Shown here: positions 17,031 through 25,369 of the stretch, one piece after another | How the letters are laid out: every line of letters begins with the position of its first letter | Numbering within the stretch: the first letter of the stretch is position 1 | Assembly: GCF_014191055.1 (NCBI RefSeq) | Contig: NZ_JACHWB010000008.1 | Location: forward strand, 62,001-126,000 | Source of the DNA: Microvirga lupini | GTDB lineage: Bacteria > Pseudomonadota > Alphaproteobacteria > Rhizobiales > Beijerinckiaceae | Direction of reading: 5' to 3' | Length of the DNA: 64,000 nucleotides | Made by a program: the position numbers and the translations under genes | Notes under the pieces: generated by a model | Seen by the model: only the letters and a program-made list of their open reading frames with translations | The model's database searches: none | Told to the model about the DNA's origin: nothing

Positions 17031-17990
17031 GTGCAGCAGCCCCACCGTCCCCGCAGCCTTGTCTCGCGCCTCACGGAGACGGTCATGGTCGGCGTCGTGC
17101 GCGGCGTCTTCGGCCTGGCGCGTGCCTTGGGTCCTGAGCGCTCCGGTGCCGTAGGCGCTGCGATCACCCGTACCTTCGGCCCCCTGCTCAAGGCACACAA
17201 GACGGCTCTGAACAACATCCGCGCCGTCTACCCGGAGAAACCGGAAGCCGAGATGAAGGCGCTGGCGCTCGCCGCCTGGGACAATCTCGGCCGAACAGGC
17301 GGTGAATATCCGCATCTCGGGCGCCTGTTCGATTTCGATCCCGACAGCGAGATCCCCGGCCGCACCGAGGTCGATGGGATCGATCACTTCCTTAAGCTTC
17401 GCGACGACGGCAAGCCGGGTCTGATCTTTTCGGCGCACCTCGCCAACTGGGAGCTGCCGGCCATCTGCGCCGCCCGCTTCGGGCTCGACACCACGGCGGT
17501 GTTCCGCGCGCCCAACGACCCGGCCATCGCCCGCGTGCTGCACGAGATCCGCAGCGAGACCATGGGCAATCTGGAAGCGGCCCGGCAGGGTGCGGCCTTT
17601 GCCATGCAGGGGGCGCTCGAGAAGGGTGGGCATCTCGGCATGCTCATCGACCAGCATTTCACCCGCGGGGTGATCGTCAACTTCATGGGCCGCCCGGCCC
17701 TGGTGAACCCGATCCTGGGAAAATTCGCACGCCGGTTCGACTGCCCGGTTCACGGAGTGAGGGTGATCCGTTTGCCGAACCATCGCTTCCGCCTCCAGCT
17801 CACGCCGCCTCTGGAACTGCCTCGCGATCCGGATGGCCAGATCAACGTGCAGGGCGCCATGCAGGCCATGACCTCGGTGGTGGAGGAATGGGTGAAGGAA
17901 TATCCTGAGCAGTGGCTGTGGATGCATCGCCGCTGGCGGGTGCCTGCCAAAGCATCGGACCCAAAAGTGGAATCCACTTTTGGGATCTGA
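17031..17990 (+). CDS. lpxXL: LpxXL, lipid A very-long-chain acyltransferase (LpxL/HtrB family)
   Basis: 319 residues, GTG start. The HX4E catalytic motif of the lysophospholipid/lipid A acyltransferase family is SAHLANWE (His136, Glu141), followed by VFRAPNDP near 163 and LGMLIDQHF near 203. LpxXL transfers the long hydroxy acyl chain from AcpXL to lipid A at the inner membrane. It is the last gene of the cluster. The C-terminal residues after MHRRWRVPAK (ASDPKVESTFGI) and the stop are encoded by a dispersed repeat of family B, so the original end of the protein was probably altered. Confidence 0.93.
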   Translation: MQQPHRPRSLVSRLTETVMVGVVRGVFGLARALGPERSGAVGAAITRTFGPLLKAHKTALNNIRAVYPEKPEAEMKALALAAWDNLGRTGGEYPHLGRLFDFDPDSEIPGRTEVDGIDHFLKLRDDGKPGLIFSAHLANWELPAICAARFGLDTTAVFRAPNDPAIARVLHEIRSETMGNLEAARQGAAFAMQGALEKGGHLGMLIDQHFTRGVIVNFMGRPALVNPILGKFARRFDCPVHGVRVIRLPNHRFRLQLTPPLELPRDPDGQINVQGAMQAMTSVVEEWVKEYPEQWLWMHRRWRVPAKASDPKVESTFGI

Positions 17991-18095
17991 TCCGATGCTC
18001 CGATCGTTGAAATGCGCATCGTCGTGCGCGACCCGAAGGGCCGCATCAGCGAATAACTGGATCCACTTTTTCGCACGATGCGCTGGCGCTCAAGG
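17951..18095. repeat. Dispersed palindromic repeat, family B, copy 1
   Basis: Core hairpin CCCAAAAGTGG / CCACTTTTGGG flanked by GCATCGG and CCGATGC, then a second module ending TTTTTCGCACGATGCGC. Three other copies are at 18880-18929, 28616-28750 and 41917-42030. The first 40 bases lie inside the lpxXL reading frame and encode its last 12 residues and stop. Confidence 0.9.
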
Positions 18096-18142
18096 TAACG
18101 TGAGTTCACCTTGAGGCGGAATTCGTGTTCGATGGCGGCATC

Positions 18143-18880
18143 ATGGTGTTCCGATTGAGATTGACGCTGGCGGCTCTTGGATTGGCCGCGTTCCTGCAGC
18201 CCGCTCTGGCAGAACCACCACGCGCGGTGGTCGAGCTCTTTACGAGCCAGGGCTGCTCCTCCTGCCCGCCGGCGGACGAGCTTCTGGTCGAATATTCCCG
18301 CCAGTCCGATATCGTCGCCCTGTCGCTGCCGGTGAATTACTGGGATTATCTCGGCTGGAAGGATACCCTTGCCCACGTGGCCTTCACCGAGCGCCAGAAG
18401 GCCTATGCCCATTCCCGCAACGACCGGCAGGTCTTCACGCCGCAGATGATCGTCAACGGCAAGAAATCCTCCATCGGGTCCGACCGGGCGCAGATCGAGA
18501 AGGCGATCCAGGTCACCACCAAGGGGCGCAGGACCCTGCCGGTGAACGTCGTCCTGAACGAACAGAACGGCACGGTCTCGATCGCCATCGAGGAGACCCC
18601 GGACACCACACAGCGGGAGGCCGAAATCTGGATCCTGCCGGTGCTGAAATCCCAGACGGTGCCGATCGAACGCGGTGAGAACAAGGGCAAGACGATCACC
18701 TACGCGAATGTGGTGCGCGGCCTGAACCGGGTCGGCGAGTGGCGCGGCGGTTCCGCTCGCTTCCAGGTGCCGCTCGACATGGCCCGCCAGGGCGGCGACA
18801 CCTATGTGGTGCTCCTCCAAGGCACGGACGCGGCCCGGCCCGGTCTTATCCTTGGCGCGGCGAAGGGGCCGGGTCTGTAG
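18143..18880 (+). CDS. DUF1223 periplasmic thioredoxin-fold protein
   Basis: 245 residues. An N-terminal signal peptide (MVFRLRLTLAALGLAAF..ALA) is followed by VELFTSQGCSSCPPADELL, the DUF1223 hallmark with a CSSC dithiol in a thioredoxin-like fold, then NYWDYLGWKD and VFTPQMIVNG. Function of the family is unknown; a periplasmic redox role is plausible. A GTG 18 nt upstream is an alternative start, but the ATG gives a compact signal peptide. The TAG stop is the first base triplet of a family B repeat. Confidence 0.9.
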   Translation: MVFRLRLTLAALGLAAFLQPALAEPPRAVVELFTSQGCSSCPPADELLVEYSRQSDIVALSLPVNYWDYLGWKDTLAHVAFTERQKAYAHSRNDRQVFTPQMIVNGKKSSIGSDRAQIEKAIQVTTKGRRTLPVNVVLNEQNGTVSIAIEETPDTTQREAEIWILPVLKSQTVPIERGENKGKTITYANVVRGLNRVGEWRGGSARFQVPLDMARQGGDTYVVLLQGTDAARPGLILGAAKGPGL

Positions 18881-18929
18881 CATCGGCCCCAAAAGTGGAA
18901 GGCCCTTTTGGGATCCATCCGACGCTCTA
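18880..18929. repeat. Dispersed palindromic repeat, family B, copy 2
   Basis: A 50-base single-module copy: GCATCGGCCCC AAAAGTGG, arm CCCTTTTGGG, closing CCGACGCTCTA. It exactly fills the space between two convergent genes, and the TAG stop codons of both lie at its two ends. Confidence 0.9.
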
Positions 18930-19538
18930 ATCCAGCAGAATGACCTTGTTGGGCAGCTCGTCCACGTCGTCGAGGCGGGGAGGGGCGTGCCGGGCCAGGA
19001 TCGCGCCCGTGCGCCGGAGGGCCTGCTCCAGCCCCTCGATCATCCGGCCGTTGCGGATCGCTGCCGTCAGGTCCGCGACGATGCCGGCCCAGATCCCCGG
19101 ATCGACGCGGTCCGCCACGCCTGTATCGGCCAGAATCTCCGCATGGCGCTCGGCAAGGGCCAGATAGATCAGCACGCCGGTCTTCCCCCGCGTGCGGGTC
19201 ATTCCACGCCGCAGGAACTCGCGCGAGGCCGCCTCATGGGCCTGGTTATGCTTGAGGGAGCGCGGCACCAGGGCAAAGCGCAGCTTCGGCCAGGAGAGGA
19301 CGAGGCTTAAAGTGAGCGCCACCGCGAGCTGGATCAGGAAGATGCGCGAGGTGCCGATGCCGGTCAGCCAGATCAGCGGCCAGGGCGTGACGAGCGCCGC
19401 GAGCATCGCCCAGAGCAGCGGGACGGCGCGGTAGTGCCCGGCCTGCTCGGCGATCACGAGAACGATCTCGCCGGAGGTCTCGTCCTCCACGTCCCCGATC
19501 ACGCCGGCCAGTCGGGCCTGCTCCTTGGCTGAAATCAT
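18927..19538 (-). CDS. TPM-domain membrane protein (second TPM paralogue)
   Basis: 203 residues. The TPM domain is split by two hydrophobic segments near residues 40-85 (PLLWAMLAALVTPWPLIWLTG and IFLIQLAVALTLSLVL). After it come FLRRGMTRTRGKTGVLIYLALAERHAEIL and GLEQALRRTGAIL, the conserved C-terminal half of the YgcG/TPM family. The domain was first described as a chloroplast photosystem II repair phosphatase (TLP18.3); bacterial roles are unclear. Its ATG directly abuts the TAG of the preceding TPM gene, so translation is likely coupled. Confidence 0.85.
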   Translation of the reverse strand: MISAKEQARLAGVIGDVEDETSGEIVLVIAEQAGHYRAVPLLWAMLAALVTPWPLIWLTGIGTSRIFLIQLAVALTLSLVLSWPKLRFALVPRSLKHNQAHEAASREFLRRGMTRTRGKTGVLIYLALAERHAEILADTGVADRVDPGIWAGIVADLTAAIRNGRMIEGLEQALRRTGAILARHAPPRLDDVDELPNKVILLD

Positions 19539-20339
19539 CTACCAGCTCCCCGAAGCGCCACCGCCGCCCGACGAGCCGCCTCCTCCCGAGAAGCCTCCCC
19601 CGCCGGACCATCCTCCACCACCGCCACCCGACCAGCCACCGCCGCCCCACCCGCCGGTGGTGACGATCCACGGACCATGGCGGCCTCGCCGGATCCCCTG
19701 CCTGCGGCCCGCGCCCATCAGGCGCGAGATCAGAAAGAACAGGATCAACAGGATGATAAAGGCGATAACGGGATCGATGGTGGTGGTGTTGTCCTCACGC
19801 ACCTGGGCCCGGCGCTGCCATTCTTCCGCATCGCCCGTGAGGATCGACAGGATGGCATCGGCGCCCGCTTCGATGCCGCCCGCGAAATTGCCCTTCTGGA
19901 ACTGGGGCGCGATGGCCGTGGTGATGATGACCTTCGAAAGGGCGTCGGTGAGGGCGCCCTCAAGCCCGTAGCCCACCTCGATGCGGACTTTCCGCTCCTG
20001 CGGCGCCACCAGGAGCAGGGCGCCGTTGTCCTTGTCCTTCTGGCCGATCTGCCAGTGCCGGAACAGGCGGTTGGCGTAATCCTCGATCTCATACCCCTCC
20101 AGCGAGCGCAGGGTCGCGACCACCACCTGGTCCGTGGTCTTGTCCTCATGCGCCTTGAGCTTCGCCTCCAGCGCCGCCCGCTCTTCGGGCTTCAGGAGGC
20201 CCGCTGCATCGACCACGCGGCCGGTCAGCGGTGGGAAAGTCTGAGCGAGGGCAGGGAGGGAGAAGAGGAGGAGCAGGGCGATGAGGAGCGCCGCCCGGCT
20301 CTCCCTCTCACGCAAGCGGAAAGACAACGCGCCTGACAT
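19539..20339 (-). CDS. TPM-domain exported protein with Gly-rich tail (YgcG-like)
   Basis: 266 residues: signal peptide (LLIALLLLFSLPALAQ), a TPM domain from LTGRVVDAAGLLKPEERAAL through VRIEVGYGLEGALTDALS, a transmembrane segment near 190-205 and a C-terminal Gly/Ser/Trp-rich tail (GGGGWSGGGGGGWSGGGG). This is the usual YgcG architecture. It lies 4 bases after lemA and directly before the second TPM gene; lemA plus TPM genes form a conserved pair of envelope proteins of unknown function. Confidence 0.9.
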   Translation of the reverse strand: MSGALSFRLRERESRAALLIALLLLFSLPALAQTFPPLTGRVVDAAGLLKPEERAALEAKLKAHEDKTTDQVVVATLRSLEGYEIEDYANRLFRHWQIGQKDKDNGALLLVAPQERKVRIEVGYGLEGALTDALSKVIITTAIAPQFQKGNFAGGIEAGADAILSILTGDAEEWQRRAQVREDNTTTIDPVIAFIILLILFFLISRLMGAGRRQGIRRGRHGPWIVTTGGWGGGGWSGGGGGGWSGGGGFSGGGGSSGGGGASGSW

Positions 20340-20343
20340 ACCG

Positions 20344-20949
20344 TCAGAATTTCACTGGCGGCGGGCGGTCCGATCCGGCAGTCGCGGCAAAGGTCTCCAT
20401 GGGCTTGGCTTCGGGGTAGAGAATGCCGGCGATCCAGCGTCCGGGGATCGTGCGCAGCTCCGTGTTGTAGGCCTGCACGGATGAGATGTAGTCGCGCCGG
20501 GCAACGGCGATGCGATTCTCCGTGCCCTCCAGCTGCGACTGCAGGGCCAGGAAGTTGGCGTTGGATTTCAGCTCCGGATAGCGTTCGACGGTGGCGAGCA
20601 GCCGGCCCAGCGCCCCGGAGAGCTGGTTCTGCGCCTCCTGGAACTGACGGAATTTTTCGGGGTCCGTGACGGTGGAGGCATCGACCTGCACCTGCGTGGC
20701 GCGGGCGCGGGCTTCGGTCACCTGGGTCAGCACTTCGCGCTCCTGCTGGGCGAAGCCCTTTACCGTCTCGACGAGGTTGGGAATGAGATCGGCCCGGCGC
20801 TGATACTGGTTCTGTACCTCGCTCCAGGCTGCCTTGGCCTGCTCCTCCAGGGTCGGGACGTTGTTGATGCCGCAGGCCGACAATCCGAACGCCAGGATCA
20901 GGCCCATGAGGCCCAAGCGGATCCGGGCGGCTGAGAGCAATGCGGTCAT
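20344..20949 (-). CDS. lemA: LemA family lipoprotein
   Basis: 201 residues. The N-terminal segment ends in a lipobox-like LSAC near residue 26, suggesting a lipoprotein. The LemA domain is long and helical: NQYQRRADLIPNLVETVKGF, EARARATQVQ, SGALGRLLATVERYPELKSN and FNTEL-type YNTELRTIPGRW. First gene of the lemA-TPM-TPM operon. No biochemical function is established for the family. Confidence 0.94.
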   Translation of the reverse strand: MTALLSAARIRLGLMGLILAFGLSACGINNVPTLEEQAKAAWSEVQNQYQRRADLIPNLVETVKGFAQQEREVLTQVTEARARATQVQVDASTVTDPEKFRQFQEAQNQLSGALGRLLATVERYPELKSNANFLALQSQLEGTENRIAVARRDYISSVQAYNTELRTIPGRWIAGILYPEAKPMETFAATAGSDRPPPVKF

Positions 20950-21096
20950 GTCGGTCCTTTTCGCGATCTTCTGGGTTCTTCTTACCCCACCCGGATCAAC
21001 ACATGGAGCAGGGGCGGCGTTTCAACAAGCGGCTTTGGGGTGGCCGTGCACACCGGATTGAGGCATGATCTTGCCGTTTTCGCCCGGAATCGCCCC

Positions 21097-21735
21097 ATGA
21101 CCTTCCTGCCTGACACAAGCACTCTCCTCGCCTACACGGTGGCGGCGATCCTGCTTTTCATCACGCCGGGTCCCGACATGAGCCTGTTCCTGGCGAAGAC
21201 CATGGCGGGCGGGCGCAAGGCCGGCATGGCCTCGATGCTGGGCGCAACGGCGGGATGCTGCATCCATACCTTGCTCGCGGCGTTGGGGCTTTCGGCCCTC
21301 CTGGCGGCTTCCGTGACCGCTTTCACCGTGCTGAAGATCGTCGGCGCGCTCTACCTGCTCTGGATGGCGTTCGATGCCGTGCGCCACGGTTCGGCTCTGA
21401 ATGTGAAGGAGGAGACCCGGGCGGAGGTCTCGTTCTGGAAGACCTTCTTCATGGGAGTGGGCATCAATCTCACGAACCCCAAGGTGGTGCTGTTCTTCGT
21501 GACCTTCCTGCCGCAATTCGTGGACGCGAGCGATCCGCATGCGGCCGACAAGCTGCTGTTCCTCGGCCTCTACTTCGTCGCGCTGAACACCCCGATGGGC
21601 GCGCTCATGATCCTGGGCGCCGACAAGGTGATCTCGCTCCTGCGCGGCCACCCGAGGTTCATGCGCGGGATCGATTATTCCTTCGCCGGCCTGTTCTCGG
21701 TCTTCGCCGTCAAGATCCTGACGACGGCGCGGTAG
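21097..21735 (+). CDS. LysE/RhtB family amino-acid exporter
   Basis: 212 residues with the LysE signature LLFITPGPDMSLFLAKTMAGG near residue 18-38 split around ITPGPD, and NLTNPKVVLFFVTFLPQFVD near 125. About six membrane segments. It is divergent from lemA. The ATG at 21097 is selected by homology; upstream in-frame residues do not look like the family. Substrate unknown. Its 3' end overlaps the convergent membrane-protein gene by 26 bases. Confidence 0.92.
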   Translation: MTFLPDTSTLLAYTVAAILLFITPGPDMSLFLAKTMAGGRKAGMASMLGATAGCCIHTLLAALGLSALLAASVTAFTVLKIVGALYLLWMAFDAVRHGSALNVKEETRAEVSFWKTFFMGVGINLTNPKVVLFFVTFLPQFVDASDPHAADKLLFLGLYFVALNTPMGALMILGADKVISLLRGHPRFMRGIDYSFAGLFSVFAVKILTTAR

Positions 21736-22204
21736 GCTCGGACCGTCTCGGCTCGCGCCCGCCGATGATCGCCCAATAGACGAAACCGGCGACGGCGCCG
21801 GTAAGCCCCAGCACGAAGCTCACATGCAGCTCCTCTGGGCTGGCGATCCGCGCCTGTCCGCGCAGGATCCACGGCACCGCCGCCGTCAATATGCCGGTGG
21901 CGAGCATGTGCCAGAGAAGGCTGCGCATCCCCAGCACCTCGCTGACGATGGCGACCAGCAGCGGAGGGAAGATCAGCAGCGTGAACATGATCCGGCCGAC
22001 GGCCAGGAACGCGTCCTCCACGATAGGGCCGGGATCCTCGGCCGCAAACACCGCATCGATCAGCGACCAGAAGCCGACGAAGAGCGTGTCGCCGGTCAGC
22101 AGCGCCATCACCGGATCGAACACCGAGGCGACGAGGAAGAACGTGCCGCTCGCACCGACGGCGATGAGGAGCGCGAAGGGAATGAGGATGAGCCAGCGGA
22201 TCAT
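21710..22204 (-). CDS. Hypothetical four-helix membrane protein
   Basis: 164 residues beginning MIRWLILIPFALLIAVG. Four hydrophobic segments are visible (about 3-25, 58-80, 88-108, 125-145), with an acidic loop VFAAEDPGPIVEDAF. I do not recognise the family. It converges with, and overlaps by 26 bases, the LysE-type gene and is divergent from the DUF421 gene, about 110 bases away. The longer frame upstream is antisense to the DUF421 gene and is discarded. Confidence 0.65.
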   Translation of the reverse strand: MIRWLILIPFALLIAVGASGTFFLVASVFDPVMALLTGDTLFVGFWSLIDAVFAAEDPGPIVEDAFLAVGRIMFTLLIFPPLLVAIVSEVLGMRSLLWHMLATGILTAAVPWILRGQARIASPEELHVSFVLGLTGAVAGFVYWAIIGGREPRRSEPTAPSSGS

Positions 22205-22313
22205 GGGCCGTCTATAGCACGAGGCTTTCCGGAAAGCTTTCCCAAGCGTGGCCCGAGAATGGCCGTCTCCGTCCCGAGCCCTAGTTTCCAAGCTGAACCG
22301 CAAGGGAGGGGTC

Positions 22314-22844
22314 ATGGACGTCGATTGGGCCGCCATGTTCGTGCCGGAGCATTCTCTTCTGGAGATCGTCGCCCGGGGCACGATCATGTACATCGTGCTG
22401 TTCACGATCCTGCGTTTCTTCATGAAACGGCAATCGGGCGTCATCGGGATCGCCGATCTGCTCGTCATCGTGCTCATCGCCGATGCGGCCCAGAACGCCA
22501 TGGCGCACGAGTACAAGTCGATTCCCGAAGGCGTGCTCCTCGTTCTCACCATCGTATTCTGGAACTTCGCCATCGACTGGCTCGGCTACCACGTCCCCTT
22601 CATCCAGCGCTTCACCCGTCCGCCGCCGCTGCAGCTGATCAGGGATGGACAGTTTCTGCGCCGGAACATGCGCCAGGAGATGATCACGGTCGAGGAGCTC
22701 ATGAGCCAGCTGCGCCAGCAGGGCATCGACGATCCGTCCGATGTGAAGAAGGCCTTCATCGAAGGCGACGGCCGGATCAGCATCATCCGCCATGACGGCG
22801 GAGAAACGGGCGGAAAGAACGACGACCCGCGCGCGGTGACATGA
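22314..22844 (+). CDS. DUF421 membrane protein (YetF-like)
   Basis: 176 residues. Three N-terminal membrane segments (LEIVARGTIMYIVLFTIL, ADLLVIVLIADAAQNAM, VLLVLTIVFWNFAIDWL) precede the cytoplasmic DUF421 domain, marked by LQLIRDGQFLRRNMRQEMIT and ELMSQLRQQGIDDPSDVKKAFIE as separate segments. GGGAGGGGTC precedes the ATG. DUF421 proteins have no proven biochemical role. The tail beyond RISIIRHD is short and Gly/Asp-rich. Confidence 0.9.
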   Translation: MDVDWAAMFVPEHSLLEIVARGTIMYIVLFTILRFFMKRQSGVIGIADLLVIVLIADAAQNAMAHEYKSIPEGVLLVLTIVFWNFAIDWLGYHVPFIQRFTRPPPLQLIRDGQFLRRNMRQEMITVEELMSQLRQQGIDDPSDVKKAFIEGDGRISIIRHDGGETGGKNDDPRAVT

Positions 22845-22867
22845 AAAGGCCGGCGAATCCGCCGGCC
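22844..22867 (-). terminator. Intrinsic terminator of rlmN
   Basis: Read on the minus strand: perfect stem GGCCGGCG / CGCCGGCC with a 4-base loop, then TTTTC. It lies 14 bases after the rlmN stop and touches the convergent DUF421 stop. Confidence 0.75.
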
Positions 22868-22880
22868 TCATCAGCAGGAG

Positions 22881-24194
22881 TTATTCCCCGATCCCCACCG
22901 CGTAGACGCCCTCGGCGCCGATGCCCTGTTCGGCCATCATGCGGGCGCGGGCCCGCAGCTTCTCGGTCTCGCTCTTGAGCTGGCCGCAGGCGGCCAGGAT
23001 GTCGCGGCCGCGGGGGGTGCGCACGGGCGAGGCATAGCCGGCCCGGAATACGATCTCGGAGAAGCGCTCGATCCGTTCCCAGTCCGAGCACTCGTATTTG
23101 GAGCCGGGCCAGGGATTGAAGGGGATCAGGTTGATCTTCGCCGGAATGCCCTTCAGCAGCTGGACGAGCTTGCGGGCGTCGGCGTCCGAGTCGTTCACAC
23201 CTTTCAGCATCACGTATTCGAAGGTGATGCGGCGCGCGTTCGACAGGCCGGGATAGGCCCGGCAGGCATCGAGCAGCTGCTTGATGTCGTATTTGCGGTT
23301 GATCGGCACCAGCTCGTCGCGCAGCTCGTCGCGCACGGCGTGGAGCGAAATCGCCAGCATGGTGTTGGCCTCGGCCCCGAGGCGCTCCATCTGCGGCACG
23401 ACCCCGGAGGTGGAGACGGTGATGCGCCGGCGCGAGAGGGTCAGGCCCTCGCCGTCCGACATCACGTCGATGGCGGCGACCACATTGTCGGTGTTGTAGA
23501 GCGGCTCGCCCATGCCCATGAACACGATGTTGGACACGAAGCGTCCACCGTCACTGGGAACGAAGGCGCCTTCCGGCGGGGTTGCGCCGGGCCAGTCGCC
23601 GATGGAGTCGCGGGCGACGATGAGCTGAGCCACGATTTCGGCCGAGATCAGGTTGCGCACGAGGCGCTGGGTGCCTGTGTGGCAGAAGGAGCAGGTGAGC
23701 GTGCAGCCGACCTGGCTCGACACGCAGAGCGTGCCGCGGTCGACCTCCGGAATATACACGCACTCGATCTCCGCGCCCTTGTCGAGGGGGCCGGTAGAGG
23801 CCATGCGGATCAGCCACTTGCGGGTACCGTCCTTCGAGACCTGCTCGGAGACCACCTGCGGACGGGCGAGCGTATAGGCGGCTGCCAGCTTCGTGCGCAG
23901 CTCCTTGCCCATATTGGTCATCTCGGCGAAATCCCTGGCGCCGCGGAAATAGATCCAGTGCCAGAGCTGGGCCACACGCATCTTGAGCTCGCGCTCCGGC
24001 ACGCCGATCTGGCTAAGCGAGTCCTTCAGCTGGTCGCGGGTGAGGCCGACGAGCGAGGCGCCGCCGGGGGCAGCTCCCGCCGCGACGGTCAGTTCCGCGG
24101 TCTTTTCGATGAACCCGGCCGCGCGCGCGGCATCGCTCACGGCAACAGGAGCCGCATTGGGGTTGCGCTTGGCGATGTCGAGCACCGTCGCCAT
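22881..24194 (-). CDS. rlmN: Dual-specificity 23S rRNA/tRNA adenine-C2 methyltransferase RlmN
   Basis: 437 residues. The radical-SAM cluster motif CTLTCSFC is present (CxxxCxxC), with [22 protein letters not shown] and the C-terminal catalytic Cys region [12 protein letters not shown]. RlmN methylates A2503 of 23S rRNA and A37 of some tRNAs at C2. It has an Ala-rich N-terminal extension of about 40 residues before the [10 protein letters not shown] segment. Single-gene unit with a terminator behind it. Confidence 0.96.
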   Translation of the reverse strand: MATVLDIAKRNPNAAPVAVSDAARAAGFIEKTAELTVAAGAAPGGASLVGLTRDQLKDSLSQIGVPERELKMRVAQLWHWIYFRGARDFAEMTNMGKELRTKLAAAYTLARPQVVSEQVSKDGTRKWLIRMASTGPLDKGAEIECVYIPEVDRGTLCVSSQVGCTLTCSFCHTGTQRLVRNLISAEIVAQLIVARDSIGDWPGATPPEGAFVPSDGGRFVSNIVFMGMGEPLYNTDNVVAAIDVMSDGEGLTLSRRRITVSTSGVVPQMERLGAEANTMLAISLHAVRDELRDELVPINRKYDIKQLLDACRAYPGLSNARRITFEYVMLKGVNDSDADARKLVQLLKGIPAKINLIPFNPWPGSKYECSDWERIERFSEIVFRAGYASPVRTPRGRDILAACGQLKSETEKLRARARMMAEQGIGAEGVYAVGIGE

Positions 24195-24263
24195 AGGAGA
24201 TCATGCCTTCGTTGTTGGGAGTTCGGCGGTCTTATAACACGATTGCGCCGGAAAAGTGAGCGT

Positions 24264-24294
24264 CGAAACGCAAAATCCGGGCCTCAGGCCCGGA
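24264..24294 (-). terminator. Intrinsic terminator of the IalB-like gene
   Basis: Read on the minus strand: stem CCGGGCC / GGCCCGG with a 3-base loop, then ATTTTGCGTTT. It lies about 40 bases after the stop of the IalB-like gene. Confidence 0.65.
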
Positions 24295-24334
24295 GATGCT
24301 CATAGAAGGATCGATTTTCAACCGTGCAAGGGCC

Positions 24335-25060
24335 TTACGAGGCACATTCCTTACGGGCGTGCTCCAAGGCCTTGGTGAAGCCGTTGAGGGAATAGCGGTC
24401 GGTCAGGTTCGAGCCGCGGGCCGACTGCGTCTTCACCGTCATGGTGCCGCTCTTCGCCATGGTGGCGATGGCCTGGCCTTCCTCGGCCGGGTTCTTCAAC
24501 CAGGCGTTGGTGGCCTTGGCCACGAGGGCGTAGGACGTGTTACCCACGGAGACTTCGGCTGGGCCGTTCTCCTTAGCCGTGAAGCCGAACTCGAACGCCA
24601 CTTCGTTCTTCACGTTCTCAGCCGGCCGGAAGGAGACGAAGAGATAGGCCGGATCGCGGCTGACGCCCTTGGGCGTCCAGTCCTTCGGGCGGCTCAGCGC
24701 ATAGCAGATCTTCGAGCGGCCGCTCTGGGCCATGTAGACCTCCCAGTCGCCATAGGAGGTGACAAGCGAACCGCCGGGACTTGCGGCCCGGGCCGGCTTG
24801 GCCGCGGTGGCGGCCGCCGCCGCTCCGGCCGCTGCCGCTGCGGCAGGCTTGGCGGGCGTCGACTTGGCCGGTGTCGTTTTGGCGGGAGACGGCTTGGCCG
24901 CGCTGGCTGCCGGCTTGGCGGCAGGCTTAGCCGGAGCAGAACGGGTCGAAGGCTGCGTCGAACGCTGGGCCTGAGCCAGGGCTGCAGGTCCGGTGCCGAT
25001 GACGACGAGGGCGGAAAGGATGCCCGCGGCGATGCCGCGCTGGAAAGATGCAGGAATCAT
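24335..25060 (-). CDS. Invasion-associated locus B (IalB) family secreted protein
   Basis: 241 residues: signal peptide ending near AALAQAQ, then a low-complexity Ala/Pro/Lys-rich stretch (about 35-90), then the IalB domain beginning SYGDWEVYMAQSGRSKICYA and continuing PAYLFVSFRPAENVKNEVAF and NGFTKALEHARKEC. The name comes from a Bartonella protein linked to erythrocyte invasion; in free-living relatives the family is common and its role unknown. Two Cys (in KICYA and KEC) could form a disulfide. An in-frame ATG four codons upstream is an equally possible start. Confidence 0.88.
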   Translation of the reverse strand: MIPASFQRGIAAGILSALVVIGTGPAALAQAQRSTQPSTRSAPAKPAAKPAASAAKPSPAKTTPAKSTPAKPAAAAAAGAAAAATAAKPARAASPGGSLVTSYGDWEVYMAQSGRSKICYALSRPKDWTPKGVSRDPAYLFVSFRPAENVKNEVAFEFGFTAKENGPAEVSVGNTSYALVAKATNAWLKNPAEEGQAIATMAKSGTMTVKTQSARGSNLTDRYSLNGFTKALEHARKECAS

Positions 25061-25189
25061 GGGGCGGACCATAAAGGCGGATGGTTAAGAACTTTTCACC
25101 ATCTCCGTTAGGACGGTGCCGGGACATTGGCGATGCGTCGAAACGTGGCGGTTGCTTCAAGAATGTCTGTTCCGGCTGAACCGCAGCCC

Positions 25190-25215
25190 AATAAAAAGGG
25201 CCGCCTGAGCGACCC
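25190..25215 (-). terminator. Intrinsic terminator downstream of the YkvA-like gene
   Basis: Minus-strand stem GGGTCGC / GCGGCCC (one G-T pair) with loop TCAG, followed by TTTTTATT. It lies 155 bases beyond the YkvA-like stop; the AT-richer stretch between them (25216-25369) holds no ORF that I can support. Confidence 0.6.
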
Positions 25216-25369
25216 GTTCAGTAATCTTCAAAGCTTGTTCGTTTTTGAAATGCCGGAGGAGTTGAAATCACTTTCTTGCTAACGGGAATCACTTATATCG
25301 ACATGCAGTAACATTGCAATAAGTATATATTCTCTTTCGGCTTCGCGGCACAGCACTGTCGCTGAGCTT

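Noticed and set aside
17951-18929. Insertion-sequence ends
   Set aside because: No transposase frame or target-site duplication is visible, and copies are 50-150 bases with internal symmetry, so they are short palindromic repeats rather than an IS.
19525-19971. Proline-rich plus-strand frame (PPPPDEPPPP type)
   Set aside because: It is the complement of the Gly-rich tail of the YgcG-like protein.
25216-25369. AT-rich gap after the YkvA gene as an sRNA or small gene
   Set aside because: Only 10-11 codon frames are present and no self-contained hairpin; it is most simply a 3' UTR leading to the terminator at 25190-25215.
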